The notes under the pieces: generated by a model
Told to the model about the DNA's origin: nothing
Database searches by the model: none
The model's input: the letters and a program-made list of their open reading frames with translations, nothing else
Assembly: GCA_011389965.1 (NCBI GenBank)
Contig: JAABTF010000001.1
Span: 1 to 64,000, forward strand
Source: Halothiobacillus sp.
GTDB lineage: Bacteria; Pseudomonadota; Gammaproteobacteria; Halothiobacillales; Halothiobacillaceae
Direction of reading: 5' to 3'
DNA: 64,000 bases
Shown: one piece after another, positions 19,438 to 28,626 of the stretch
How the letters are laid out: each line of letters starts with the position of its first letter
Numbering within the stretch: the stretch's first letter is position 1
Position numbers and translations under genes: made by a program

Positions 19438-20163
19438 TCAGTCCGAGACCATCAAGTCTTGCAAGCGGGCCGCATCCTGCGGTGCCTGGGCCTCGGTGTC
19501 GTTGTCGAAATAGCAATACACGGCCTTGTCGGCAGACAGCCACGTATCAGTGGAATCCGCCCAGCTTCTCAGCGCGTCGTCCGAATAGCTGCCCTGATAG
19601 GCACCGTCTGATCCGTGTAAACGCAGGTAAACAAAGTCAGCGGTCTCCCACGTCGGACTGGTCTGGCCCTCCAGGTCAAAGATGCAGAAAGCGGCGTTGT
19701 GCGCGCGCAGAATGTCGGTGATCTCGTCGACCCACCAACTCGAGTCACGGAACTCGAAAACATAACGGTGGCCTGATGGAAGGGCGTCAAGAAAGGCGGC
19801 GAGGCGGTCGGGGTTGGCATGCCAGTTGGGTGGGAGCTGGAACAAAATTGGCCCGAGACGCTTACCGAAGCGCTCCGCCTTGTCGAAGAATCGCTCGATG
19901 CTTTGGTCGGGGTCCTTGAGCTTTTTCATGTGGGTGATGTAGCGGCTGGCCTTGACGGCAAAGCGAAAATCCGCCGGCACCGCGTCGCACCAGGCATCGA
20001 TCGTGGCATCCTCGGGAAGCTGGTAGAACGTGTTGTTTACCTCGACGCTGGCAAACCGTTTGGCGTAATAGTTCAGCCATTCCTCCGATGGCAGGTCGGC
20101 GGGATAGAACGCCTCCTGCCAATGCGGATAATTCCACCCCGACGTGCCGATGAATGTCGCCAT
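19438..20163 (-). CDS. DUF72 domain-containing protein (YecE-like)
   Basis: IGTSGWNYPHWQEAFYPADLPSEEWLNYYAKRFASVEVNNTFYQLP; GPILFQLPPNW; VYCYFDNDTEAQAPQDA. Confidence 0.93.
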   Translation of the reverse strand: MATFIGTSGWNYPHWQEAFYPADLPSEEWLNYYAKRFASVEVNNTFYQLPEDATIDAWCDAVPADFRFAVKASRYITHMKKLKDPDQSIERFFDKAERFGKRLGPILFQLPPNWHANPDRLAAFLDALPSGHRYVFEFRDSSWWVDEITDILRAHNAAFCIFDLEGQTSPTWETADFVYLRLHGSDGAYQGSYSDDALRSWADSTDTWLSADKAVYCYFDNDTEAQAPQDAARLQDLMVSD

Positions 20164-20329
20164 GCAGTACTACTCCGCGATCCTTTAGATCCAAGCGTAG
20201 CAGCCCCTCTTGAAACCGGGAGGCGTCGTGGCGCTCACCACGAGCTGCCAGCGGATCCAAACACGCGATGCGGCACCTTGGAATCGGGAAACCATCCAGA
20301 TCGCCACGAGGGGCCGGCCACCTGGAGCA

Positions 20330-20354
20330 AAAAAATGCCCACCGATGGCGGGCA
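20330..20354 (-). terminator. Intrinsic terminator of the GGDEF gene
   Basis: AAAAAATGCCCACCGATGGCGGGCA (A-run then hairpin on + strand). Confidence 0.65.
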
Positions 20355-20383
20355 TGCCGTGCAACTCTGTCGTACCGGCAGCC

Positions 20384-21763
20384 TCAAGAGGCTAGTGCTT
20401 GGCCAGCGCCTTCGGCAACGACGCGGTCGCGGCCGCCGGATTTGGCGGCATACAGACGGCTGTCGGCCAGACGCATCAACGGTTCCGCCTCCGCCAACTG
20501 GTCATTGGAGGTGCAGGCCACACCTAGGCTGGCAGTGACACTCAGCGAGTGTTCGGCAAGATCGATGCGGCACTGGCTGATGGCAAAGCGAATGCGATCG
20601 GCTACCTCCTGGGCGTCATCGCGGTCGGAGCCGGGCAGGATGGCCATGAATTCTTCGCCGCCGTAGCGCATCACCACGTCACCCTTGCGCAGCATGTCCC
20701 GGATGACATTGGCCGCACGCACCAGGACCTTGTCGCCGGCCAGATGGCCATAAGTGTCATTGAGGCGCTTGAAGTGATCGAGATCGATGATGATCAGCGA
20801 CAGCGGCGTATTGCTGCGCTGAATACGGGCCAACTCCTCGTCGAGCCGCTTCATGCCGAAGCGCCGGTTATACAACCCGGTCAACGGATCGAGCGCAGCA
20901 ACCCGTTGGAGGTCGTCATGCAGCAGGGCGTTGTTCAGCGCCAGCCCCAATCCCTGGATCATCAGGGGCAATAGCCGGGTGGTCTCCTCGCCGAAGGGCC
21001 TGGAGGTCGCCAGCATCACCCATCCGAGCAGGATGCCGTGATGCTTGATCGGCAACAACAGTACGTCGCTGGGAGTGAAGTGGGCCAGCACGGCATCGAC
21101 CTTCACGCCTTCCGGCAGGTCGAAGCGCCGCACTTGCGCCCTCTCGTGCGCCGCCTGCAATGCCGAGCTGGTCAACAGGGCCTCGGGATGGATGAGACCC
21201 TTGGAGGTAGGGATGGTCCACTCGCCCTGCTTCTCGAGGATGATCGCGCCCCCGTCGGCATCCGCGTGATCCATGAGCAGGGTCAGCGCCTGATCGCAAA
21301 GATCGTGCAGGTCGAGTTGGCTCGAAAGGGTATTGTTGAAGCTCTGGATGCGTTCCTCGACCCGGTGAGCCGAATGCAGCGCCTGAAGCAGGGCGTTGTA
21401 GCTGTCGGCCACGTCGCCCAGTTCGTCCTCGGCCTGCTCGCTCAGTTGGCAGACTGCCGGGTCGCACTCCGACCAGTCGCCCGAATAGGTCGCCCGATCC
21501 ATGGCGCGCCGCACTTGGCGCATGCGGCCGGTCAAATTGCGCAGGCGCGGGCGCACGATCTTGCTGGCGAGTCCGAAGTTCAGGCCACCCACGATGAGGC
21601 CGGCGGCCAGCGTAGTGCCGACAAACGCCGGCGACAACGCCAGCGAGGCGGAAATCCCCATCTGCACTGCCACCAGCGGGAAGATGGCTCCCATGAGAAT
21701 GCCCATCGACACCATGCCCCAGGCGAGCGCGCGAAACACGTGTTTCGATCCGTACAGGTTCAT
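20384..21763 (-). CDS. HAMP-GAF-GGDEF diguanylate cyclase
   Basis: C-terminal DPLTGLYNRRFGMKRLDEEL...YGGEEF; RKGD five residues before GGEEF (intact I-site). Confidence 0.92.
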   Translation of the reverse strand: MNLYGSKHVFRALAWGMVSMGILMGAIFPLVAVQMGISASLALSPAFVGTTLAAGLIVGGLNFGLASKIVRPRLRNLTGRMRQVRRAMDRATYSGDWSECDPAVCQLSEQAEDELGDVADSYNALLQALHSAHRVEERIQSFNNTLSSQLDLHDLCDQALTLLMDHADADGGAIILEKQGEWTIPTSKGLIHPEALLTSSALQAAHERAQVRRFDLPEGVKVDAVLAHFTPSDVLLLPIKHHGILLGWVMLATSRPFGEETTRLLPLMIQGLGLALNNALLHDDLQRVAALDPLTGLYNRRFGMKRLDEELARIQRSNTPLSLIIIDLDHFKRLNDTYGHLAGDKVLVRAANVIRDMLRKGDVVMRYGGEEFMAILPGSDRDDAQEVADRIRFAISQCRIDLAEHSLSVTASLGVACTSNDQLAEAEPLMRLADSRLYAAKSGGRDRVVAEGAGQALAS

Positions 21764-21840
21764 CCGTGACCCTCTTGATTGCCGGTTTTTTTTCCTAGAC
21801 GTCCTGCCAATCGCGACACATTAACATGGGTCAATCCCGG

Positions 21841-21868
21841 CATTCCCACACGCCGAGCGTGGGAACTC
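21841..21868. repeat. REP-like palindrome
   Basis: CATTCCCACACGCCGAGCGTGGGAACTC: TTCCCAC / GTGGGAA stem in an intergenic region. Confidence 0.5.
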
Positions 21869-21951
21869 ATCTCCACCGGGCAAATCGCGCCGGGACCGGG
21901 TGACTGATGGCGAGAAGGCCAGTCGGAGGGTTGTCATGAAGGCGATCGCCT

Positions 21952-23340
21952 TCACTGCTTTGGCACACCCCTAAAATACTGGTTCGTCAGCCGGGCGACC
22001 AACGGAGAGAGCAGCAGAATCGCCACAAGGTTGGGGATGGCGATAAGACCGTTGGCGATGTCACATAGCGCCCAAATCAATTCCAGGTTCATCACCGCAC
22101 CAACCGGCAACAGCAAACTGAAAACTCGGCGATACGTGGCGATGGCACTACTGCCCAGCAGATATTCAGTGCCCTTCTCGCCAAAATAGCTCCAACCGAT
22201 GACGCTGGAAATCGAAAAGAACATCAGCGTGAGAGTTACCGCCACCTTACCTAGATCGGGTACTGCCTCGTTGAAGGCCATGGTGGTCAACTCTGCCCCG
22301 CTGGTACCGGTTTGCCAAACACCGGTGGTGATAATCACCAATGCCGTAAGCGTGCACACGATCAGGGTGTCGAAAAGCGGCGAGTTCATTGCCACCAAAC
22401 CCGCCTTGACCGGATGATCCCCTCGGCTGGCCGCCAGGGCGATGGGCGTGGTACCCAGTCCGGCCTCGTTGCTGAATATGCCGCGGGCCACGCCGAACTG
22501 AATCACCGCCATGACACCCGCCCCGGCGAAACCACCCACGGCCGCGGTGCCGCTGAAGGCATCGTGAACAATCGTCCAGAGTGCCGACGGGATCTGATCG
22601 GCGTTCAGTCCCAACACCACCAATGCACTGGCGACATAAATGATGAACATCAGCGGGACCAGTCTGGAGACCACGTGGCCGATACGACGGATGCCACCCA
22701 CGATCACCATCCAGATTAGCCCGGCATAGACCACGCCGATCAACAGTTTTACCGAAAGTATGTGACTGATTTCCGGCGCATAGCCAATGAGGTCACGCAG
22801 GGTGAACTCCAGGGTGTCGGCGACGGAATTTGCCTCCACCATGTTCCCCGTCCCCAGGGTGGCAATGACCAGACAGATCGCGAAGAACTGTGCCATCGGC
22901 TTCCAGCGCGGTCCCAGCCCCTGCTCGATGTAATACATCGGCCCGCCGGCATATTCCCCGGTCTCGCTGCGGAACACACGAAACTGCAGGGCCAGCACGG
23001 TGGAGGCGTAGACCGTGGCCATGCCCACGATTGCCGTCAGCCACATCCACAGGATCGCGCCAGGCCCACCCAACGCAATGGCCGTGGCCACCCCGGCGAT
23101 GTTGCCATTGCCGATCGCCGCGGAGAGCGCCACGGTAAGGGAGCGAAAGTAACTGAGCTCTCCTTCCTTTTCGGCCTCATGCCGACCGAGCAGCCGCAGC
23201 GAAAGCGTGAGACGAAAGACCTGGATCAATCGCAGGCGGACCGTGAAATACAGCCCCGTCCCTACCAGCAAGAGGATGGTCAGTGGCCCCCAGACGAAGG
23301 CGTTGACGGTATCGACAGCATCCTGCATGGGCACGACCAT
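21952..23340 (-). CDS. AGCS family alanine/glycine:cation symporter (second paralog)
   Basis: 462 aa; ALSAAIGNGNIAGVATAIALGGPGAILWMWLTAIVGMATVYASTVLALQFR, GGPMYYIEQG. Confidence 0.95.
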   Translation of the reverse strand: MVVPMQDAVDTVNAFVWGPLTILLLVGTGLYFTVRLRLIQVFRLTLSLRLLGRHEAEKEGELSYFRSLTVALSAAIGNGNIAGVATAIALGGPGAILWMWLTAIVGMATVYASTVLALQFRVFRSETGEYAGGPMYYIEQGLGPRWKPMAQFFAICLVIATLGTGNMVEANSVADTLEFTLRDLIGYAPEISHILSVKLLIGVVYAGLIWMVIVGGIRRIGHVVSRLVPLMFIIYVASALVVLGLNADQIPSALWTIVHDAFSGTAAVGGFAGAGVMAVIQFGVARGIFSNEAGLGTTPIALAASRGDHPVKAGLVAMNSPLFDTLIVCTLTALVIITTGVWQTGTSGAELTTMAFNEAVPDLGKVAVTLTLMFFSISSVIGWSYFGEKGTEYLLGSSAIATYRRVFSLLLPVGAVMNLELIWALCDIANGLIAIPNLVAILLLSPLVARLTNQYFRGVPKQ

Positions 23341-23551
23341 CCTTAGGCGGGCAATAACTCAACGCTAGCAGACCCCGATCACCGCCACACGGAATAGACA
23401 ATCCCGGGTAATCAGGCGCCGCCTTTCTCCCTACGGCATTCCTGTCGTCTACCCTCTTGATAACTGCTCGACCAGCCACGCCGCTCCCGGAGGATCATCT
23501 GCCGTCGTAGTGGCGAGCCGAAATTCGTGCCCATACGCTGAACCAGGAGGG

Positions 23552-24160
23552 ATGCCCAAAATGACAAAGATTCTCGTTCTCTACTATTCCATGTACGGCC
23601 ACATCGAAACCATGGCCGAGGCCGTAGCCGAGGGCACCCTGGAAGTGGATGGCGTCGACGTCGTCATCAAGCGCGTCCCCGAGCTAATGGACGAACAAAC
23701 CGCCGAGCGGGCCGGGGGCAAACTCGACCAACCGGCGCCTCTCGCCAGCCCTTCTGAGTTAGCCGACTACGACGCCGTTATCTTCGGCACGCCCACGCGC
23801 TTCGGCAACATGGCCGCGCAAATGCGGCAGTTTCTCGATCAGACCGGCAAGCAGTGGATGAACGGCGACCTGATCGGCAAGGTGGGCAGCGTGTTCACCT
23901 CGTCAGCGACGGGGGCCGGCAACGAGACCACCATTACGTCCTTCTGGAACACCCTTGCCCACCAAGGCATGGTGATCGTGGGCGTGCCCTATGCCATTGA
24001 CGAAATGAACGACATCTCCGAGGTGCGCGGCGGCGGCCCCTACGGTGCAGCCACATTCGCGGCACCCGATGGCAGCCGTCAGCCAAGTGAGAAGGAGTTG
24101 CGGATCGCCCGTTTCCAGGGCAAGCATGTGGCCCAAATCGCGGCACGGCTGGCATCGTGA
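23552..24160 (+). CDS. wrbA: NAD(P)H:quinone oxidoreductase, WrbA type
   Basis: [57 protein letters not shown]. Confidence 0.93.
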   Translation: MPKMTKILVLYYSMYGHIETMAEAVAEGTLEVDGVDVVIKRVPELMDEQTAERAGGKLDQPAPLASPSELADYDAVIFGTPTRFGNMAAQMRQFLDQTGKQWMNGDLIGKVGSVFTSSATGAGNETTITSFWNTLAHQGMVIVGVPYAIDEMNDISEVRGGGPYGAATFAAPDGSRQPSEKELRIARFQGKHVAQIAARLAS

Positions 24161-24245
24161 CCCGCCACCCGAGTCGCGAGCGTGCGAACGCACGTTCCCA
24201 AACGGCCCCGATGCCGATGGGCGGGCGTGAACGAGCATCGAAGGC

Positions 24246-25265
24246 ATGACCCAAGGCCCCGACCAGTGCAGCATCCAGGACAAGGTCGAGTTCCTGAGCT
24301 GGCCCGACGCCTACCCGGCCGAGCACCCGGATCGGGTCCAGGTAGTCGAGACGCACATGTCCTGGGTCTTCCTGACCAATTTCTACGTCTACAAACTCAA
24401 GAAACCCGTCCGGTACTCCTTTCTCGATTTCAGCACCCTGGAGGCGCGGGGGCGGTATTGCGCCGCCGAGGTACGGCTCAACCGCCGCCTGGCGCCGGAT
24501 ACTTATCTGGGCACGCTGCCACTGAGTCTCGATGCGAGCGGCCAACTCACAGTCGGCGATGGCGGGGCCGTGGTTGACTGGGTGGTGCACATGCGTCGTC
24601 TCCCAGAAGACCGCATGCTCGATCGTGTGATCGACGAGGACCGCCTGAAACATGAGGATATCGACCGGGTCGCCCGGCATCTGGCCAACTTCTATGCTCG
24701 CTGCGAGCCGGTCTGGTGTGCGCCCGAGTCCTATCGTCGACACCTTATCAAGGCCGCTTGGGACAACCTCGAGGCGGTGAGCGAACCCATCCACGAACAG
24801 GACCAGCAGCGCATCCAGCGCATACTTGGGGCCCAGACGGACCTGTTGGCCCGCTGTGCCTCACAGTTCGAAGCGCGTGCCGCACAGGGGCATATCGTCG
24901 AAGGCCACGGCGATCTGCGTCCCGAGCATGTCTGCCTCGAACAGCCACCGGTGATCTTCGACTGCCTCGAATTCAGCCGCCGGTTGCGCACACAAGACGC
25001 CGTCGACGACATGGGCTCCCTGGCCATGGAGTGCGACCGCCTAGGGCCGCCGCACGTGGGCGAGACCCTGTTTCAGGCTTATGGCAAACGCACTGGGGAC
25101 TGGCCCGAAAACGAGGTGATCAACTTCTACAAGAGTTGCCAGGCCTGCCTGCGCGCCAAGCTCGCGCTCTGGCACATCTTCGAGTTACCGCGCCACGAAT
25201 GGCAGCCTTGGCGGGAAAAGGCGGAAGGCTACCTTGATCTGGCCGAGAGCTACCTCCAGGATTAG
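24246..25265 (+). CDS. Aminoglycoside-phosphotransferase-fold protein (COG2187-like, no ATPase half)
   Basis: VEGHGDLRPEHVCLEQPPVIFDCLEFSRRLRTQDAVDDMGSLAMECDRLG. Confidence 0.8.
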   Translation: MTQGPDQCSIQDKVEFLSWPDAYPAEHPDRVQVVETHMSWVFLTNFYVYKLKKPVRYSFLDFSTLEARGRYCAAEVRLNRRLAPDTYLGTLPLSLDASGQLTVGDGGAVVDWVVHMRRLPEDRMLDRVIDEDRLKHEDIDRVARHLANFYARCEPVWCAPESYRRHLIKAAWDNLEAVSEPIHEQDQQRIQRILGAQTDLLARCASQFEARAAQGHIVEGHGDLRPEHVCLEQPPVIFDCLEFSRRLRTQDAVDDMGSLAMECDRLGPPHVGETLFQAYGKRTGDWPENEVINFYKSCQACLRAKLALWHIFELPRHEWQPWREKAEGYLDLAESYLQD

Positions 25266-25363
25266 CGGTCTGCCCAAGATGTAACCAAAGCCGCTGATCA
25301 ACCAGCCGCTGCGACAGGGTCACCAGGCTTGCCATAATTGCCAGGGGCGACCGCGGGACGAAT

Positions 25364-26368
25364 TCAGAGATCCCATAGCGAACCGCCCGTATTCAGCCGG
25401 CCAATGGCCTGGGCGAACAAGGGTGCGGCGGAAACCACTTCCAGGCGCTCCCCCAGCACCTGGGGATCGAGCTTGAGCGGTGAAATCGTGTCCGAGATCA
25501 GTATCTGATCGAAGGTATCGCCCCCGAGGCTCTCTTCCGCGCCCCGAGCGAACGCACCGTGGGCGGCGACAGCCAGCACGCGTTGGGCTCCGGCCTGGCG
25601 GCAGCTGCGTGCCGCGTGGGCCAGAGTGCTGCCGGTGGCGATCAGATCATCCACCAGGATGACCGTCGCGCCGTGCACATCACCGATCAGGCGCCCCAGG
25701 TTGAGTTCCCCTCCCCCTCGAGTCTTCTCGAAAAAGGCGTCTTCCACGTCGCGGTCGGCTGCTTCGGCCAGCCGCTCGCGGAACCGCACGGCGCGCTTCA
25801 CCCCGCCCACGTCGGGCGAGCACACCACAAGTCGCTCGTCCGCCCCCATATGGCGCACCAAGTGCGGCACGAACAGGCTGCGCATCTCCAGGTGCTCTGC
25901 CGGCCGACGAAACGCATTGTCGTAGGCGGCGGAGTTATGCACCTCCAAGACCAGCATCCGGTCAATGCCCATCGCCTCGAGCAGCTGCGCGAGGTAACGG
26001 ATGGTCACCGGGTCGCGTGGTTGGGTTCGCCGATCCTTGCGTGCGTAGCCCAGATAAGGCGTCACCGCCGTGACCCGGCATGCACCGGCATCACGAACAC
26101 AGGCGAGAAAGAACAGTAGCCGACAGAGGCGATCGTTGACGCTGCGCTCGGCGTCCGAATGCAGGGAGTGGAGGACATACACGTCACGATCGCGCACGCT
26201 CTCCAATGGCCGGGCCTTGTGTTCGCCGTCCTCGAAGCTGCGCTCCTCGTGCTCTCCCAACTCAATACCCATCTCGGCGGCCACGAGTTGACCGAATCCG
26301 CGCGAGCCTTCGAGGGCGAACAACACTGGTTCCTGCCGTACTTGGCTTGTCGTCTGGTCCAGCTGCAT
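25364..26368 (-). CDS. Ribose-phosphate pyrophosphokinase paralog
   Basis: VTPYLGYARKDRRTQPRDPVTIRYLAQLLEAMGIDRMLVLEVHNSA and PRPP loop VILVDDLIATGSTLAHAA; start revised to ATG 26368. Confidence 0.88.
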   Translation of the reverse strand: MQLDQTTSQVRQEPVLFALEGSRGFGQLVAAEMGIELGEHEERSFEDGEHKARPLESVRDRDVYVLHSLHSDAERSVNDRLCRLLFFLACVRDAGACRVTAVTPYLGYARKDRRTQPRDPVTIRYLAQLLEAMGIDRMLVLEVHNSAAYDNAFRRPAEHLEMRSLFVPHLVRHMGADERLVVCSPDVGGVKRAVRFRERLAEAADRDVEDAFFEKTRGGGELNLGRLIGDVHGATVILVDDLIATGSTLAHAARSCRQAGAQRVLAVAAHGAFARGAEESLGGDTFDQILISDTISPLKLDPQVLGERLEVVSAAPLFAQAIGRLNTGGSLWDL

Positions 26369-26372
26369 TGGC

Positions 26373-26453
26373 TTATCTCTCGCTCGCTTGACCAGCGAAG
26401 CTGACCACGTAATCGGCATTGGCCGAGATCACCTCACCAACGATCTTGCTCAT
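26373..26453 (-). CDS. 26-codon ORF resembling a beta-carbonic-anhydrase-like N-terminus
   Basis: MSKIVGEVISANADYVVSFAGQASER*, preceded by AAGGAGG and stopping 4 nt before the PRPP-synthetase ATG. Confidence 0.5.
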   Translation of the reverse strand: MSKIVGEVISANADYVVSFAGQASER

Positions 26454-26637
26454 CACGGTCCTCCTTTGTGGATGACCCAAACGTCCAATCGAGGTCCGTT
26501 TCCCGATCGCGGCGCTAGCCGTGATAGGGGACGACTCTCCGTGGACCGCCAATGATCGTTTCGAGGCCGTCCCTGGACTAAGTTAGTAGGGACCGGCCAG
26601 ACATGCCGACGAAAGATCATCTTGAGGGCCAGAATGC

Positions 26638-27786
26638 ATGATCGAGGCGCAGCGCAAAAATGGCGCAAGGGGACAGATCAGTTTGCTGCTGACCGGCGAC
26701 GTGATGACCGGGCGGGGCATCGACCAGATACAGGTCACGCCCTCGGACCCGGAGCTGTACGAGGGCTACGTGCTCGATGCTCGCCGTTACGTACGACTGG
26801 CCGAGGATGCCAGCGGTCCGGTGCCCCGCGCTGTCGATCCGACCTATATATGGGGCGATGCCCTCCCCGCCCTGGCACGGGCCAATCCAGACCGGCGCAT
26901 CATCAACCTGGAAACCGCGATCACCACTGCCAGCACGCCCTGGCCCGGCAAAGGCATCAACTACCGCATGCATCCGGCCAACATCGGCTGCATCCAGGCG
27001 ATCTCGCCGGATTGCTGCGTGCTGGCGAACAATCATGTGCTCGACTGGAGCCGGGAGGGGTTGCTCGAGACCCTGCAGGCTCTGGTGGCGGCGGGCATCA
27101 CGACGGCGGGAGCGGGCCGTGATCACCAGGCTGCCGCCGTTCCGGCCATACTGACTCGCCCGGATGGCGGACGACTGCTGGTCTTTGCCGTGGGCCACGC
27201 GAGTAGCGGCATCCCGGAGGAATGGGCGGCGCAGGCCCAACGCCCGGGCGTGAATTACCTGTCCGATCTCTCGGCAGCACAACGGGACCGACTGGCCAAC
27301 ACGATCGACGCGATTCGCCAACCGGACGACCAAGTGGTGTTGTCCATTCACTGGGGCGGCAACTGGGGCTACGAGATAGCCGAAGAGCAACGGGCCTTCG
27401 CCCACGGTCTGATCGACCGGGGCAGCGTCGACCTGATCCACGGCCACTCCTCGCACCATCCCAAGGCGATCGAGGTCTACCGCGACCGACTGATCCTCTA
27501 CGGCTGCGGCGACCTGCTGAACGACTATGAAGGCATCGGCGGGCACAGTGCCTACCGGGGCGACCTTGCCCTGCTCTATCTCCCCACCCTGCAGGCCGGG
27601 CGGATGGCCGCCTTGCGGATGTTGCCTTTCAAGATCCGTAACCTGCGGCTCAATCGGCCGTCGGCGGCCGACATCGACTGGCTGACCACAAGGATGGATC
27701 GAGAAGCCGCGCGTTTCGGCGGCAATGTCCGGCAGGACGGCAACGCGCTGGTACTTGACTGGGCCGGCAACCACGAGGCGCTTTGA
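26638..27786 (+). CDS. CapA family protein (PGA_cap-type metallophosphatase fold)
   Basis: LLLTGDVMTGRGID; IINLETAIT; NNHVLDWSREGLLETLQAL; DLIHGHSSHHPKAIEVYRDRLILYGCGDLLNDYE. Confidence 0.9.
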   Translation: MIEAQRKNGARGQISLLLTGDVMTGRGIDQIQVTPSDPELYEGYVLDARRYVRLAEDASGPVPRAVDPTYIWGDALPALARANPDRRIINLETAITTASTPWPGKGINYRMHPANIGCIQAISPDCCVLANNHVLDWSREGLLETLQALVAAGITTAGAGRDHQAAAVPAILTRPDGGRLLVFAVGHASSGIPEEWAAQAQRPGVNYLSDLSAAQRDRLANTIDAIRQPDDQVVLSIHWGGNWGYEIAEEQRAFAHGLIDRGSVDLIHGHSSHHPKAIEVYRDRLILYGCGDLLNDYEGIGGHSAYRGDLALLYLPTLQAGRMAALRMLPFKIRNLRLNRPSAADIDWLTTRMDREAARFGGNVRQDGNALVLDWAGNHEAL

Positions 27787-27837
27787 TCACGAACGACTCG
27801 CCAGGCCAGAGTGGCAGCGGATTCGTACAGACTTAAC

Positions 27838-28581
27838 CTAATGGATGACCATCGCGCCGATCATGCCGAGAAGAAACCCCGCAACTGACCCCATGGCGGG
27901 CAGCGTCGCGCGCTTCATGTGCGCACCCGGCGCGATGTCCTCGAAGATCAGATAAAGGATCCCGCCACTACAGAAGAGCATCAGCAGGCCAAGCGTTTGG
28001 TTTGCGGCCGCGAGAAAGGCAAAACCCAGCCACGCGGCGAGCGGGCCGACCAACGGCGCGAGCAGGAAGATCGTCCAGAGTCGCCGAAGGCGCACCCCCG
28101 CGCGCCGCATCTCATGGAAGGAGGCAAAGCCTTCCGGCATATTCTGCAACGCAATCAGGAGGGCCAGGAGATAGGCGACGTGTGAGCCGGTCGCCACCGC
28201 CGCGCCCAGCGCAATACCCTCGGGAATAAAGTCCAACAACATGCCGAGAAACTGGGCCCCGGTTGTGCCCCGGCGTTTCAGCCAGGAGCTGAGCAGCCAG
28301 AAAGCCATCCCACCGACCAAGAAAGCCGCCGAGGCGGCCGCCACATGCGTGTGCTGCATGCCGAATGGCACCAGCACCAGCGCTACCGCCGCCAGCAACG
28401 CGCCACCACCGAAATACGACACAAAGCTGTCGATCTCGTGCTTGAAACAAAACGTTCGCGACCCGGGGAATGCGGAGACCAGCGCCCCGGCGGGAATGGC
28501 CAAACCGGCTGCCAAGGCCAGACCGAGCGTGGTTTCTAATCTCACGACTTCCTCCTCGATGCACGTTGCACCACTGCCCAA
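27838..28581 (-). CDS. ZIP family metal transporter (second copy)
   Basis: MLLDFIPEGIALGAAVATG, LIALQNMPEGFASFHEM; start codon uncertain. Confidence 0.85.
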   Translation of the reverse strand: MGSGATCIEEEVVRLETTLGLALAAGLAIPAGALVSAFPGSRTFCFKHEIDSFVSYFGGGALLAAVALVLVPFGMQHTHVAAASAAFLVGGMAFWLLSSWLKRRGTTGAQFLGMLLDFIPEGIALGAAVATGSHVAYLLALLIALQNMPEGFASFHEMRRAGVRLRRLWTIFLLAPLVGPLAAWLGFAFLAAANQTLGLLMLFCSGGILYLIFEDIAPGAHMKRATLPAMGSVAGFLLGMIGAMVIH

Positions 28582-28626
28582 TCTCCGGGGGTCGCTGTGG
28601 GCCGCCGACTACGGACCAGACAGCCG

